Positions 1 to 10,197 of a DNA stretch of 28,186 nt are shown here, one piece after another. Made by a program: the position numbers and the translations under genes. A model generated the notes under the pieces. It worked only from the letters and a program-made list of their open reading frames with translations, was not told where the DNA came from and did not search any database. The first letter of the stretch is position 1. Each line of letters begins with the position of its first letter. Source of the DNA: CAZMXP01 sp964570285 (GTDB lineage Bacteria > Planctomycetota > PLA2); assembly GCA_964570285.1 (NCBI GenBank), contig CAZMXP010000059.1, forward strand, positions 1 to 28,186, written 5' to 3'.

Positions 1-2201
<2,201 letters not shown>

Positions 2202-2249
2202 CTGACTCTCCTGTTGGGCCGATCGCGGCCCGCCGTCTTGGGGGACCTC

Positions 2250-2519
2250 CTAGCGCCGGATCCCGAGGCGCTGGATCAGATTCTGATACCGGTCCCAGTT
2301 CATATTCTTGAGGTAGCGGAGCAGGCGGGCCCGTTGGCCTACCATCATCAGCAGTCCGCGCCTCGACGCGTGGTCCTTCATGTGGACCTTCAAATGCTCG
2401 GTCAGGTGGCGGATTTTCTCGGTGAGAACGGCCACCTGCACTTCGGGGGATCCCGTGTCCGCGGGGTGCGTCTTGTATTCCCCGATGACCTCTTGCTTGC
2501 GGGCTTGTGAAATGCTCAT
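2250..2519 (-). CDS. rpsO: 30S ribosomal protein S15
   Basis: S15 binds 16S rRNA early in assembly of the small-subunit platform. The ATG at 2519 gives 89 residues, exactly the usual family length, beginning MSISQARKQEVI. The conserved core DTGSPEVQVAVLTEKI and the middle HMKDHASRRGLL are intact. A longer reading with 28 extra residues is open upstream but lacks S15 character and is rejected. An AAGGGA lies a few bases before the ATG as a weak ribosome binding site. The gene is followed by pnp, as in many bacteria. In several species S15 represses its own mRNA; the leader here has GC-rich pairing potential, but no known S15 leader fold was recognised. Confidence 0.98.
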   Translation of the reverse strand: MSISQARKQEVIGEYKTHPADTGSPEVQVAVLTEKIRHLTEHLKVHMKDHASRRGLLMMVGQRARLLRYLKNMNWDRYQNLIQRLGIRR

Positions 2520-2718
2520 TGTCGCGGTCCCTTTCGCGGTCCGCCCGACCCAGAGACCCGGGCCGCGACACCTCGCAGTACCGAGTCGGGGGACTCCTTC
2601 CAAAAGAGCGATGCTACCAGAGGCTCCTATCTCCCGGAGGGGGCCGATGACGGGGGGGGCCGGGGGGGGCCGGGGGGGGCCGGGGGGGGCCGGGCCGGGA
2701 GGACCGCCATGGGCCCCG
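2520..2718 (-). promoter_or_regulatory. rpsO upstream region with possible promoter
   Basis: This 199-bp spacer separates the end of ruvX from the start of rpsO and should hold the rpsO promoter if rpsO-pnp is its own unit. On the minus strand a TAGCAT hexamer (plus-strand 2611-2616) could be a -10 element, but no convincing -35 sits 16-18 bp before it. The segment nearest rpsO is GC-rich and could fold. The segment nearest ruvX holds the G-tract repeat listed separately. The promoter assignment is inference. Confidence 0.3.
2651..2690. repeat. Four perfect tandem copies of a 10-bp C-G8-C unit (G-quadruplex motif)
   Basis: Positions 2651-2690 are four exact copies of CGGGGGGGGC, giving four G8 runs separated by CC on the plus strand. 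This satisfies the usual intramolecular G-quadruplex pattern with two-base loops. It lies between ruvX and rpsO, about 130 bp upstream of the rpsO start. The G-rich strand would be the template for rpsO transcription. Such tracts are also prone to slippage and to sequencing error. Confidence 0.9.
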
Positions 2719-3153
2719 TTACGCGAGCCGCTCCCGGGCCGGGAGCGCGGTCGCGAGGAAGTCCGCCAGCAGGATGCAGGCGGCCGCCGAATCGCGCCTG
2801 CCCTTCCGGTCGCGCCACGAGAGCGCCTGCATGCCGAGGGCCGAGTCGGCGGCCTCGGACGTGAGGCGCTCGTCGCTCCCGTAGACCGGCAGCCCGGTCG
2901 CGGCGGCGAGCCTCAGGGCGAAGGCGCGCACCTCCTGCTCCATCGGCGACGGCGTCCCGTCCATGTGGCTGGGCAGGCCGAGCACGAGGGCCTCCGCCTC
3001 GACCTCGGCCGCGAGCGCGCCGAGGGCCGCGAAGTCGTCGTCCGCGTCGCCGCGCTCCAGCCGCGGCCTCGGGTGCACGGTGTCCAGAGGCGTCGAGACC
3101 GCGATGCCGATCCTGCGGCGTCCGTAGTCGAGCCCGAGGAAGACCCCGCGCAC
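2719..3153 (-). CDS. ruvX: YqgF/RuvX family RNase H-fold nuclease (pre-16S rRNA processing)
   Basis: Members of this family adopt the RuvC/RNase H fold and in E. coli process the 5' end of pre-16S rRNA. The GTG start at 3153 gives 144 residues, close to the family norm of about 140. The protein opens VRGVFLGLDYGRRRIGIAVS, with the first catalytic Asp in GLDYG. The LVLGLPSHMDGTPS segment, the YGSDERLTS segment and a late Asp in GRRDSAAACILLADFL are all present. It begins 17 bp after the manC stop, so the two are probably cotranscribed. The symbol follows common usage; a role as a Holliday junction resolvase is not implied. Confidence 0.93.
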   Translation of the reverse strand: MRGVFLGLDYGRRRIGIAVSTPLDTVHPRPRLERGDADDDFAALGALAAEVEAEALVLGLPSHMDGTPSPMEQEVRAFALRLAAATGLPVYGSDERLTSEAADSALGMQALSWRDRKGRRDSAAACILLADFLATALPARERLA

Positions 3154-3170
3154 CCCTGCCCCCGCGCCCC

Positions 3171-4253
3171 CTACAGATAGGCCTCGCCGCCGGACGCGGC
3201 GAGTCCCTCGACGATCTTCTTGACCTCCTCCGCGCGGCTCTTCGGGCAGATGAGCGTCGCGTCGGGCGTGCGGACGATGATGAGGTCCTCGAGCCCGACC
3301 GTCGCGATCACGTGATCGTCGCTGCCCATGACGATGCACTGCCGGGTGTCGATGCCGAGGTGGCGCCCGCGGACGATGTTGCCCTTCGCGTCGCGCGGAT
3401 TCAGCCGGTCGACGGCGAGCCAGGAGCCGACGTCGTCCCATTCGAAGGTCGCGGGGATCGTCTCCACCCGGTCGGACTTCTCGAGGATGCCGATGTCGAC
3501 CGGGACGTTCTCGAAGCGCTCGTACTCCGCGCGGGGCACGCTCTCGCCGCGGGCGAGGCGCAGGCCGATCTTGTCGATGAGGTCGGCGTGGCGCGGCAGG
3601 TGGCGCCGGAAGGCGTCGAGCAGCGTCGAGAGGCGCCAGATGAAGGTGCCCGAGTTCCACCAGTAGCGGCCCGAGGCGACGAAGGCCGCGGCGGTGGCGC
3701 GATCGGGCTTCTCCTTGAAGCTCTTCACCCGGTGGATCGCGAACCCGTCGACGCTCCCGACGGCGCCTCCCCCCTCGATGTAGCCGTAGCCGGTCGCGGG
3801 CCCGGTGGGGCGGATGCCGAGGGTGAGCAGGACCGGGGCCTCCGCGGCGCGCGCGATGGCCGCGCGGAAGGTGCGTTCGAAGACCTCCTGCGGACGGATC
3901 ACGTGGTCGGCGGGCATGACGACCATGACCGCGTCCCCTCCGGGGCCGATCGCCCGGCGGAGGGCCGCCGCCGCGATGCCGATGGCCGCCGCGGTGTTGC
4001 GCATCGCGGGCTCCGCGATCACGTGGTCGGCGGGCAGCGCCGGGCACTCGCGCCGCGTCGCCTCGGCCTGCAGCTCGTTGGTGACGACCCAGGTCCGCTC
4101 CGGCGGCGCGAGGCTCGCGCAGCGGTCGAGGGTCGCCGCGAGCATCGTCCGGCTGCCCGCGATCGGGAGAAGCTGCTTGGGGCGGGCGCGCCGCCCGGCG
4201 GGCCAGAATCTCGTGCCGGCGCCGCCCGCGATGATCACGACATGGGTTTCCAC
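3171..4253 (-). CDS. manC: Mannose-1-phosphate guanylyltransferase
   Basis: The enzyme makes GDP-mannose from mannose-1-phosphate and GTP, a cytoplasmic step that feeds polysaccharide or LPS sugars. The nucleotidyltransferase signature GGAGTRFWPAGRRARPKQ lies at the N-terminus, followed by MPADHVI, GYGYIEGG, FKEKPD and WNSGTFIW, all typical of the family. The end EWDDVGSW also fits. The GTG at 4253 gives 360 residues, matching single-domain ManC proteins without an isomerase domain. An ATG at 4301 and an upstream open stretch exist but add unrelated Arg/Ala-rich sequence, and none of the candidate starts has a clear Shine-Dalgarno. It lies between the AsmA-like gene and ruvX on the same strand. 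Confidence 0.93.
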   Translation of the reverse strand: METHVVIIAGGAGTRFWPAGRRARPKQLLPIAGSRTMLAATLDRCASLAPPERTWVVTNELQAEATRRECPALPADHVIAEPAMRNTAAAIGIAAAALRRAIGPGGDAVMVVMPADHVIRPQEVFERTFRAAIARAAEAPVLLTLGIRPTGPATGYGYIEGGGAVGSVDGFAIHRVKSFKEKPDRATAAAFVASGRYWWNSGTFIWRLSTLLDAFRRHLPRHADLIDKIGLRLARGESVPRAEYERFENVPVDIGILEKSDRVETIPATFEWDDVGSWLAVDRLNPRDAKGNIVRGRHLGIDTRQCIVMGSDDHVIATVGLEDLIIVRTPDATLICPKSRAEEVKKIVEGLAASGGEAYL

Positions 4254-4356
4254 GGCGGTAGGGCCGCTCGCCTGCGAGCGGTGGGCCTCATGGTACCGCA
4301 TGGGCCAGCCGCGCGCGCGCCGCCCGGCGGGCAGGGCGGCGAGCCGGGCCCGGACC

Positions 4357-7300
4357 CTACGGCAGGATCGGCGGCCGCATGCGCTCCGCGCGGCCCGCAT
4401 GGGGCGACTGGGTGAAGGGCACCCGGCGGTTTTTCAGGAAGGGGAGCGCGCGCAGGCGGAGCGCGGGGCTGTCCACCGTCCCCTCGAGGCGGATCTCGTA
4501 GGCGGTCTTGTGCCAGAGGCTGCGCAGCGTGCTGAGCACGGGCAGGTTCAGCAGGCGCGGCACGTCGATCACCTTGGTCACGAGCGGTTCGACGACGAGA
4601 TCGAGGTCCCCGTAGATCGAGACGGTGCCCCGCGCGAAGACGTCGTTCACCGCGGTGCCGAGGTGGAAGCGGCTCACCTCGAGGTCTTCCCCCCGGACAT
4701 CGAAGTCCATCGCGGCCGTGCGGAAGCGGGGCACGTTGAGCGGCGTGACGCTGCCCAGCACCGAGAGGATGGCACGCATGCCGGGAAGCGCGAAAAGCTG
4801 CCCGTCGCGGATCCGCACCTCCCCGCGGCCCTCCATGTCGGCGACGTCGCCGCTGGGGGAGCGGAAGTCGAGAGCGAAGTCGAGGGCGCCGGAGATCGGC
4901 TCGTCCCGCGGCAGGTCCTTGCGCAGCAGGTCGCCGAGGCTGACGTCGGTGGCGCGGAGCTGCACGAGGAAGCCGCCGGGCTCGGAGAGATGGGCCGCGA
5001 CGCTTCCGCGCAGCGTCCCGCCGTAGAAGCGCGCGTCGAGATTGCCCACGCGCAGCGTGTCCCGGTCGAGGTCGAGGTTGAAGGAGGCCTGGTCGAGATG
5101 CCGGTCGTAGAGCACCATGGCGGCGCCGAACACCGCGCCGCGCAGCTCGAACCCCCCGCCCAGCGTCGCCTCCGCGATGCGGAGCTCCCCGCGCAGGTCG
5201 CGCACCGGGACCGGGAGGTTCATGTCGAGGGCCCGGTACTCGACGACGCCGCTCAGGCGGGTCCGGTCGCCCTCGCCGGACGGGAGTCGCACGGTCAGCG
5301 GCGACAGCGCGAGGGCGCCGGTGGGCTCGAGTAGCGCGGAGCGCATCTCCGGGACCGTCGCGCGGCGGAGGTCGATCGCGCCCGACAGGATCAGGGTCCC
5401 GTCGCCGCGGTTGAACTCCGCGCGAAAGTTCTTCAGGTCGAGGCGCAGGTTGCCGCCGAGGACGGTGCCGAAGCCCGCCCCCAGCAGCGGCTCGAGGTGC
5501 TCCACCGGGTGCAGGTCGTTGGCGTCGAGCAGGATCCACCCGTGGTGGGTCGGCTCGCGCGGCAGGCGCGCCTCGCGCACGCGGAGGACGCAGTCGCCGC
5601 TGCGGAACCAGAGGTCGCGGGCGACCAGGTGCTCCTCGTCGATGACCAGGGGCCCGCCGGTCACCGCGACGGCGATGCCCTTCACCGTCGTGCGGATGCC
5701 GATGCGCTGCACCTCCGCGTGGAGCACGGGCTTCTGTCGCGCCGAGCGCCGGCTCACCCTGAGCGTGAGGTCGATCCAGGAGTCCGGCGTGGGATCGACG
5801 CGGTCGAGCAGCGGCCCCACCTCCGGTGCCAGCTCGCGCACGAGCGCGCGGAGCGGTTCGTCGAGCGCGAGGGCGCGCACGGAGGCGCCGAGTTCGAGCG
5901 CCCCGCCCGGCCGCACCTCCCCCTCGAAGAGGATGTCCGCAGCCCCCAGCAGCCCCCGCACATCCTTGAACAGCAGGTGGTCGTCCGCGAGCGTGATCGT
6001 GCCGCTCAGGTCGCGGACGGGGAAGTCGACGTCGCCGTAGCCCGCGAAGCCCGCGGTGCCCCCGAGGTCGATCGTGACGGCGGCCGCCTCGGGACCGGTG
6101 AGGAGGATCTCCGCGCCGATCGTCCCGCAGGGCCGCAGGCGGCGCCACGCGTCGAGCAGCCCCGACTCCCGCGCCGAGGAGGCCTCGATCGCGCGCTCGA
6201 TGTCGGGGCCGAGCACGATGGCGTCGGCCTGCACGCGGATCTCCATCGCGGCCTCGGCGTCGCCCGTCTGGCGCACGGTCCCCGAGCCCACGACGGTGCC
6301 GCCGTCCTCGGCGCGCCCGGTCACGCCCTCGAACTCGATGATCCGGCCCGGGCGCCCCGTCTCGTCGGCGGGGAGGTCGCGGCTCGTGATCGTGCCGTTG
6401 AGTCCGCGCACGTGCAGCGGGAAGCGCCGGTAGGCGAGTGCCGTGTCGCGCAGGCGGATCGCGTAGGTCGAGCGCGCCGAGGGTTCGCGGAAGCCGTCGC
6501 GCTCGATCGAGATCGTCACGAGTTCGGCGTCGCCGTCGAGTTCGAACTGCTCGTAGGGCATCCCGCCTGGCGTCGTCGCGAACGCGGCCGCGAGCTTCGC
6601 GTCGATGGGCAGGTCGTGGACCAGGATCCGGATCGCGACATCCTCCGGCGGCGAGTCGCCGGGCAGGCGGTAGGCGACGATCCTCCCCTCCGCCTCCACG
6701 CGGACCTCCTCCGCGCCGCCCTGCCGGGGCCGCGCGATGCGGTTGTGGCCGCGGAGGTTGCGGATCTCGGTCACCTGCGCGAGGCCGTGGGGCGTCGGCA
6801 CGCTCGACTCGATGTGGATGTTCCCGGCGCAACGCTCCAGCGGGTAGTGGAAGCCGAAGCGCCGCTTCGTCAGCGCGTCGAGGCGCCCCGCGTAGTCGAA
6901 CGCGCCGTCGTAGAGGCGGAGGTCCGCGGTGACCTTCTCCGGCAGGCCGAGCCGTCGCGACACGCAGATGACGAAGTCGAAGGTCCCGGCGGGCTGGAAG
7001 GGGATCACGATGCTCTCGACGATGTCGGGCTCGAGCAGCATGTGCAGGTCTTCCGTCGTGGCGCGCACACCCTCGCCGCGCAGCGTGAAGTCGACCTCGT
7101 GCCCGGGCGTCGAGAAGTCGACGGCGATCGAGACGCCGATGCGTCCGGGTACGTCGCCGGGGCTCCGGTATTCCGCCCGAAGGTCGGGCACCGCCAGCTT
7201 GCCGTCGTGGAAGGTGAGCGTCGCCGTGCCCTGCCGCACGCGGAAGGGCAGGCCGCCCGCCTCGCCCGTGTGGAGGTTCCCGAAGGCGCCGTCGAGTTCC

Positions 7301-8172
7301 GACAGCGTGGCGAGGATCGTCAGGTCGGTCACCTCGAAGGGCGCGAGCCGCGCCTCGGCGCGGATGTCCACGTCGGCGCGCCCGCCCACCTCCACCGGCG
7401 GCAGGTGGCGGCGCACCTCCTCCGCGAGCAGGTCGGAGTCGCGCCGGTCCCAGACGAACCCCTCGACCCTCGCCTTCGCCTCGGCGGTCCCCTCCCGGCC
7501 GCGGAGCAGCACGTCGAGGTGGGCGGAGCCGCGGCGCGCCGTCGAGAGTTCGGCGTGGATGCGGTAGTCGGCCCCGTCGGGGTAGGCGTCGAGCTTGTCG
7601 ATCGCCAGCGAGAGCGGGGCCGCCGCGTCGAGGATCCCGCTCTCGGTCAACTCGATCCGGCTGCCGCGGCGCCCCGGGAAGATCCGGACCACCGGGGGGC
7701 GCCAGGCCTTGCGCGGCGCCGCCGCCTCGCGCGGGACGAGGATGCCGTCGAGCGGGTTCCGCCACGGCTCGACGCCGCTGCCGCGCAGGTGCAGGCTCGC
7801 GCCGTGGATGTCCACCTGCCGGATCTCCACGTTCCCCGCGAGGAGCTGGCGCTGATCGATGGCGATCGCGATGCGCTCCGCCTCGAGCGCAGGTCGCCCG
7901 TTGCCGTAGCCGACCCTCACCGCCAGGAGTTCGATCCCCCGGTCGAGATCGAGCACCACCTCGCCCACGTCGAAGGTGCCGGCGATCAGTTCGCCGAGCG
8001 CCTCCTTGACCTGCGCCTTCAGCGACTCGGGGCGCAGGCGGTGCGCGAGGAAGAGGGCGGCGCCGATGCCGACGCCGGCGAGCAGCAGCGCGAGGGCTCT
8101 TCCGAAGGTGACGATCCGTCGCGGCATGGGATGGGTGGGGGCGGGGGGGAGGGAGCTCTCCCCGCGCCCCAT
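4357..8172 (-). CDS. Giant AsmA/TamB-like membrane-anchored periplasmic protein
   Basis: This 1271-residue protein begins with a short cytoplasmic tail and one membrane helix (about residues 22-43, GRALALLLAGVGIGAALFLA). It continues as a long stretch of alternating beta-rich segments, of the kind seen in AsmA, TamB and DUF748/DUF3971 proteins. The C-terminal part has AsmA-like features: ARFYGGTLRGSVAAHL, then a sequence of GRGEVRIRDGQLFALPGM type. Family members are thought to form long grooves that carry lipids between inner and outer membranes. The ATG at 8172 is preceded by AGGAGT at 8178-8183, which overlaps the alr stop codon, so translation is probably coupled to alr. A second ATG 15 codons on lacks such a site. 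Which AsmA subfamily it belongs to cannot be settled by eye. Confidence 0.82.
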   Translation of the reverse strand: MGRGESSLPPAPTHPMPRRIVTFGRALALLLAGVGIGAALFLAHRLRPESLKAQVKEALGELIAGTFDVGEVVLDLDRGIELLAVRVGYGNGRPALEAERIAIAIDQRQLLAGNVEIRQVDIHGASLHLRGSGVEPWRNPLDGILVPREAAAPRKAWRPPVVRIFPGRRGSRIELTESGILDAAAPLSLAIDKLDAYPDGADYRIHAELSTARRGSAHLDVLLRGREGTAEAKARVEGFVWDRRDSDLLAEEVRRHLPPVEVGGRADVDIRAEARLAPFEVTDLTILATLSELDGAFGNLHTGEAGGLPFRVRQGTATLTFHDGKLAVPDLRAEYRSPGDVPGRIGVSIAVDFSTPGHEVDFTLRGEGVRATTEDLHMLLEPDIVESIVIPFQPAGTFDFVICVSRRLGLPEKVTADLRLYDGAFDYAGRLDALTKRRFGFHYPLERCAGNIHIESSVPTPHGLAQVTEIRNLRGHNRIARPRQGGAEEVRVEAEGRIVAYRLPGDSPPEDVAIRILVHDLPIDAKLAAAFATTPGGMPYEQFELDGDAELVTISIERDGFREPSARSTYAIRLRDTALAYRRFPLHVRGLNGTITSRDLPADETGRPGRIIEFEGVTGRAEDGGTVVGSGTVRQTGDAEAAMEIRVQADAIVLGPDIERAIEASSARESGLLDAWRRLRPCGTIGAEILLTGPEAAAVTIDLGGTAGFAGYGDVDFPVRDLSGTITLADDHLLFKDVRGLLGAADILFEGEVRPGGALELGASVRALALDEPLRALVRELAPEVGPLLDRVDPTPDSWIDLTLRVSRRSARQKPVLHAEVQRIGIRTTVKGIAVAVTGGPLVIDEEHLVARDLWFRSGDCVLRVREARLPREPTHHGWILLDANDLHPVEHLEPLLGAGFGTVLGGNLRLDLKNFRAEFNRGDGTLILSGAIDLRRATVPEMRSALLEPTGALALSPLTVRLPSGEGDRTRLSGVVEYRALDMNLPVPVRDLRGELRIAEATLGGGFELRGAVFGAAMVLYDRHLDQASFNLDLDRDTLRVGNLDARFYGGTLRGSVAAHLSEPGGFLVQLRATDVSLGDLLRKDLPRDEPISGALDFALDFRSPSGDVADMEGRGEVRIRDGQLFALPGMRAILSVLGSVTPLNVPRFRTAAMDFDVRGEDLEVSRFHLGTAVNDVFARGTVSIYGDLDLVVEPLVTKVIDVPRLLNLPVLSTLRSLWHKTAYEIRLEGTVDSPALRLRALPFLKNRRVPFTQSPHAGRAERMRPPILP

Positions 8173-8181
8173 TATCCACTC

Positions 8182-9369
8182 CTATCGGCGCACGGCCGTC
8201 TCGTCGGCAGCGGCGGGTCTCCTCACGACGCTGAAGCCCCGGGGCTGGCCGCTCTCCGGTGCGAGGTAGACGCGACCGACACGCTTGCCGATCCCCGTCA
8301 GGATCTCGTAGACGATCGTGCCGCTCCGTTCCGCCAACTCCCGCGCGGTGACGCTCTCGTCCCCCGAGCCCCCGATCAGGACCACCTCGTCGCCGGAGCA
8401 GACGCCGGCGATGGGACCGACATCCACCATCATGTAGTCCATCGACACCCGACCGACGACCGGAGCGCGCTGGCCGCGGATGAGCACCTCCCCCTTGCCG
8501 CTGAGGCGGAAGGGGTAGCCGTCGTTGTAGCCGACCGGCAGCGTCGCGATGCGCGTCCGGCGCGGGGTCACGTGCTCGCGGGCGTAGCCGATCGACCGGC
8601 CCGCGGCGTGGTCCTTGAGGAAGATCACCTGCGTGCGCAGCGAGAGCACCGGGGAGAGCCCCTCCCCGAGCCCCGGCGTCGGGCCCAGGCCGTAGAGCGC
8701 GAGGCCGGGGCGGACCATGTCGAGGTGGCCCGCGACGCGCGACAGGATCGCGGAGGAGGCGGCGGCGTGGCGCGGGGGCAGCGGGATGCCCGCGTCGGCG
8801 ATCCTCCGGCTTACCTGCTCGAAGAGGGCGAGCTGGCGGCGCGTGAAGGCGTCGTCGCCGGGCCCCGCCGCCGCGAAGTGGGTCGAGAGCCCCTCGAAGC
8901 GCAGGAACTCGGACTGGTGGATGAGCCGCGCGATCTCCCGTGCGCGCGACGGGGCGCACCCGAGGCGGCCGAGCCCCGTGTCCACCTTCAGGTGGACCGC
9001 GACCGGATGCGAGGCGCGGCGGCCCTCGCGCTCGAGCAGCCGCGCGCGCTCGGCGCTGTGCACGGTGACGGCGATGTCGTTCTCGATCACCGCCGGCAGC
9101 TCGCCGCCGACGATGCTGCCGAGGATGACGATCGGGATGCTGATGCCGGCCTGGCGCAGCTCGATCGCCTCCTCCGAGTCGCCGACGCCGAGCGCCTCGA
9201 CCCCCTGCGCGGCGAGGTGCCACGCGACCGGGACGGCGCCGTGGCCGTAGGCGTTGGCCTTGACGATCGCCATGATCCCCTTGCCCTCGCCCGCGAGCGC
9301 GCGGACGCGGTTGAGATTCCGGGTCATGGCGTCCAGGTCGATATCGGCCCAGACGCGGCGATTGAGCAT
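8182..9369 (-). CDS. alr: Alanine racemase, PLP-dependent
   Basis: The enzyme interconverts L- and D-alanine for peptidoglycan synthesis. The PLP-binding AIVKANAYGHG lies near the N-terminus, with the lysine forming the Schiff base. HLKVDTGLGRLG, STHFA, MVRPGLALYG and the C-terminal VGRVSMDYMMVDVG are standard landmarks. The second catalytic Tyr is expected in SIGYAREHV. The ATG at 9369 is preferred because AAGGGG lies at 9375-9380 and the protein then starts MLNRRVWADIDLDA; 395 residues is normal length. A longer in-frame reading adds 17 unrelated residues. It is followed directly by the AsmA-like gene, and a 156-bp gap separates it from tsaB upstream. Confidence 0.97.
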   Translation of the reverse strand: MLNRRVWADIDLDAMTRNLNRVRALAGEGKGIMAIVKANAYGHGAVPVAWHLAAQGVEALGVGDSEEAIELRQAGISIPIVILGSIVGGELPAVIENDIAVTVHSAERARLLEREGRRASHPVAVHLKVDTGLGRLGCAPSRAREIARLIHQSEFLRFEGLSTHFAAAGPGDDAFTRRQLALFEQVSRRIADAGIPLPPRHAAASSAILSRVAGHLDMVRPGLALYGLGPTPGLGEGLSPVLSLRTQVIFLKDHAAGRSIGYAREHVTPRRTRIATLPVGYNDGYPFRLSGKGEVLIRGQRAPVVGRVSMDYMMVDVGPIAGVCSGDEVVLIGGSGDESVTARELAERSGTIVYEILTGIGKRVGRVYLAPESGQPRGFSVVRRPAAADETAVRR

Positions 9370-9525
9370 GAGCGCCCCTTGTAAGCCGTTGGTACGACAG
9401 GGTGCGCGTGGTGGCGGCACCGACCACGATACGCGCCCTTCGGGCGATGTCCACGACGAAACGGGGCGGCTGCGCCGTGCCGTACGGACCGGCGTCGCGG
9501 AGGCGCCTTCGAGCTATTCCTCTGC
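9370..9525 (-). other. Intergenic spacer upstream of alr
   Basis: This gap between the tsaB stop and the alr start contains no supportable gene. It holds a short hairpin, CGCCC-TTC-GGGCG, at 9434-9446. A promoter for alr could sit here, but no convincing -10/-35 pair was found. Confidence 0.4.
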
Positions 9526-10197
9526 TCACGGACGCGCGGGGAACCGGATCTCGGGGTCGCTCAGGCGCAGGTAGAGAGGTCGCAGTCCGGAAGCGGGGAG
9601 GGTCTCGCCCTTGGCGAAGCGTTCCGCGCCGAGGCGGGCGATCACATCGGGGCGCACGGGGGCGTCGGCGTCGCCGGGGAACGAACCCAGCAGTTCGGGA
9701 TAGGCGCGGCGCGCGTCTCCGAGCACGCAGGTCCCGGGTGCGAGCGACGCCGCGAACTCCTCCGCGGGGGCGTGCACGTAGGGGCCGCGCGCCTCCGGCG
9801 GGCCCTGGGCGCGGAGGAAGCGCGCGCCGTAGACGTGGCCCCGTCTCGCGTCGAGGGCGACGGCGATCTCGCGCGTTCCGGCGGGGGCACCCTCGGCGAT
9901 GCCGTGCAGGGAGCCGACACCGACCGTGGGGAGGCCCGCGGCGTAGGCGAGGGTGGCGGCCGTCGCGATGCCGATGCGGATGCCGGTGAAGGAGCCGGGG
10001 CCGACCGCGCAGGCGACCGCGTCGAGGTCGCGGGGAACGAGCCCGGCGGCGTCGAGCAGCGCCTCGATCGCGGGCATCAGCAGGCGACCGCGGGGGGCGC
10101 CGGGGGGGAGGCGGGAGAGCGAGAGGCCCGAGGGGAGGAGCAGCGCCGCACCGCCCCCGGGCCCGGTCAAATCGACGGCGAGGATCCGGGCGGTCAC
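9526..10197 (-). CDS. tsaB: TsaB subunit of the tRNA t6A synthesis complex
   Basis: TsaB is the non-catalytic partner of TsaD in transferring threonylcarbamoyl to A37 of tRNAs that read ANN codons. The 223-residue protein begins VTARILAVDLTG and carries the diagnostic AVGPGSFTGIRIG motif near residue 75, followed by LDARRGHVYGA. Together these define the ASKHA-fold TsaB family. The GTG start at 10197 overlaps the cdaR stop as GTGA, so coupling is likely. An AGGAG abuts the start too closely to be ideal. The C-terminus ends with the LYLR motif region (PLYLRLSDPEI), as in other TsaB proteins. Confidence 0.95.
   Translation of the reverse strand: MTARILAVDLTGPGGGAALLLPSGLSLSRLPPGAPRGRLLMPAIEALLDAAGLVPRDLDAVACAVGPGSFTGIRIGIATAATLAYAAGLPTVGVGSLHGIAEGAPAGTREIAVALDARRGHVYGARFLRAQGPPEARGPYVHAPAEEFAASLAPGTCVLGDARRAYPELLGSFPGDADAPVRPDVIARLGAERFAKGETLPASGLRPLYLRLSDPEIRFPARP

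Noticed and set aside
5497..9384. A 1295-residue plus-strand open frame
   Set aside because: It lies wholly opposite the AsmA-like and alr genes, is rich in Arg, Ala, His and Asp as expected for antisense frames of GC-rich genes, and shows no family motif.
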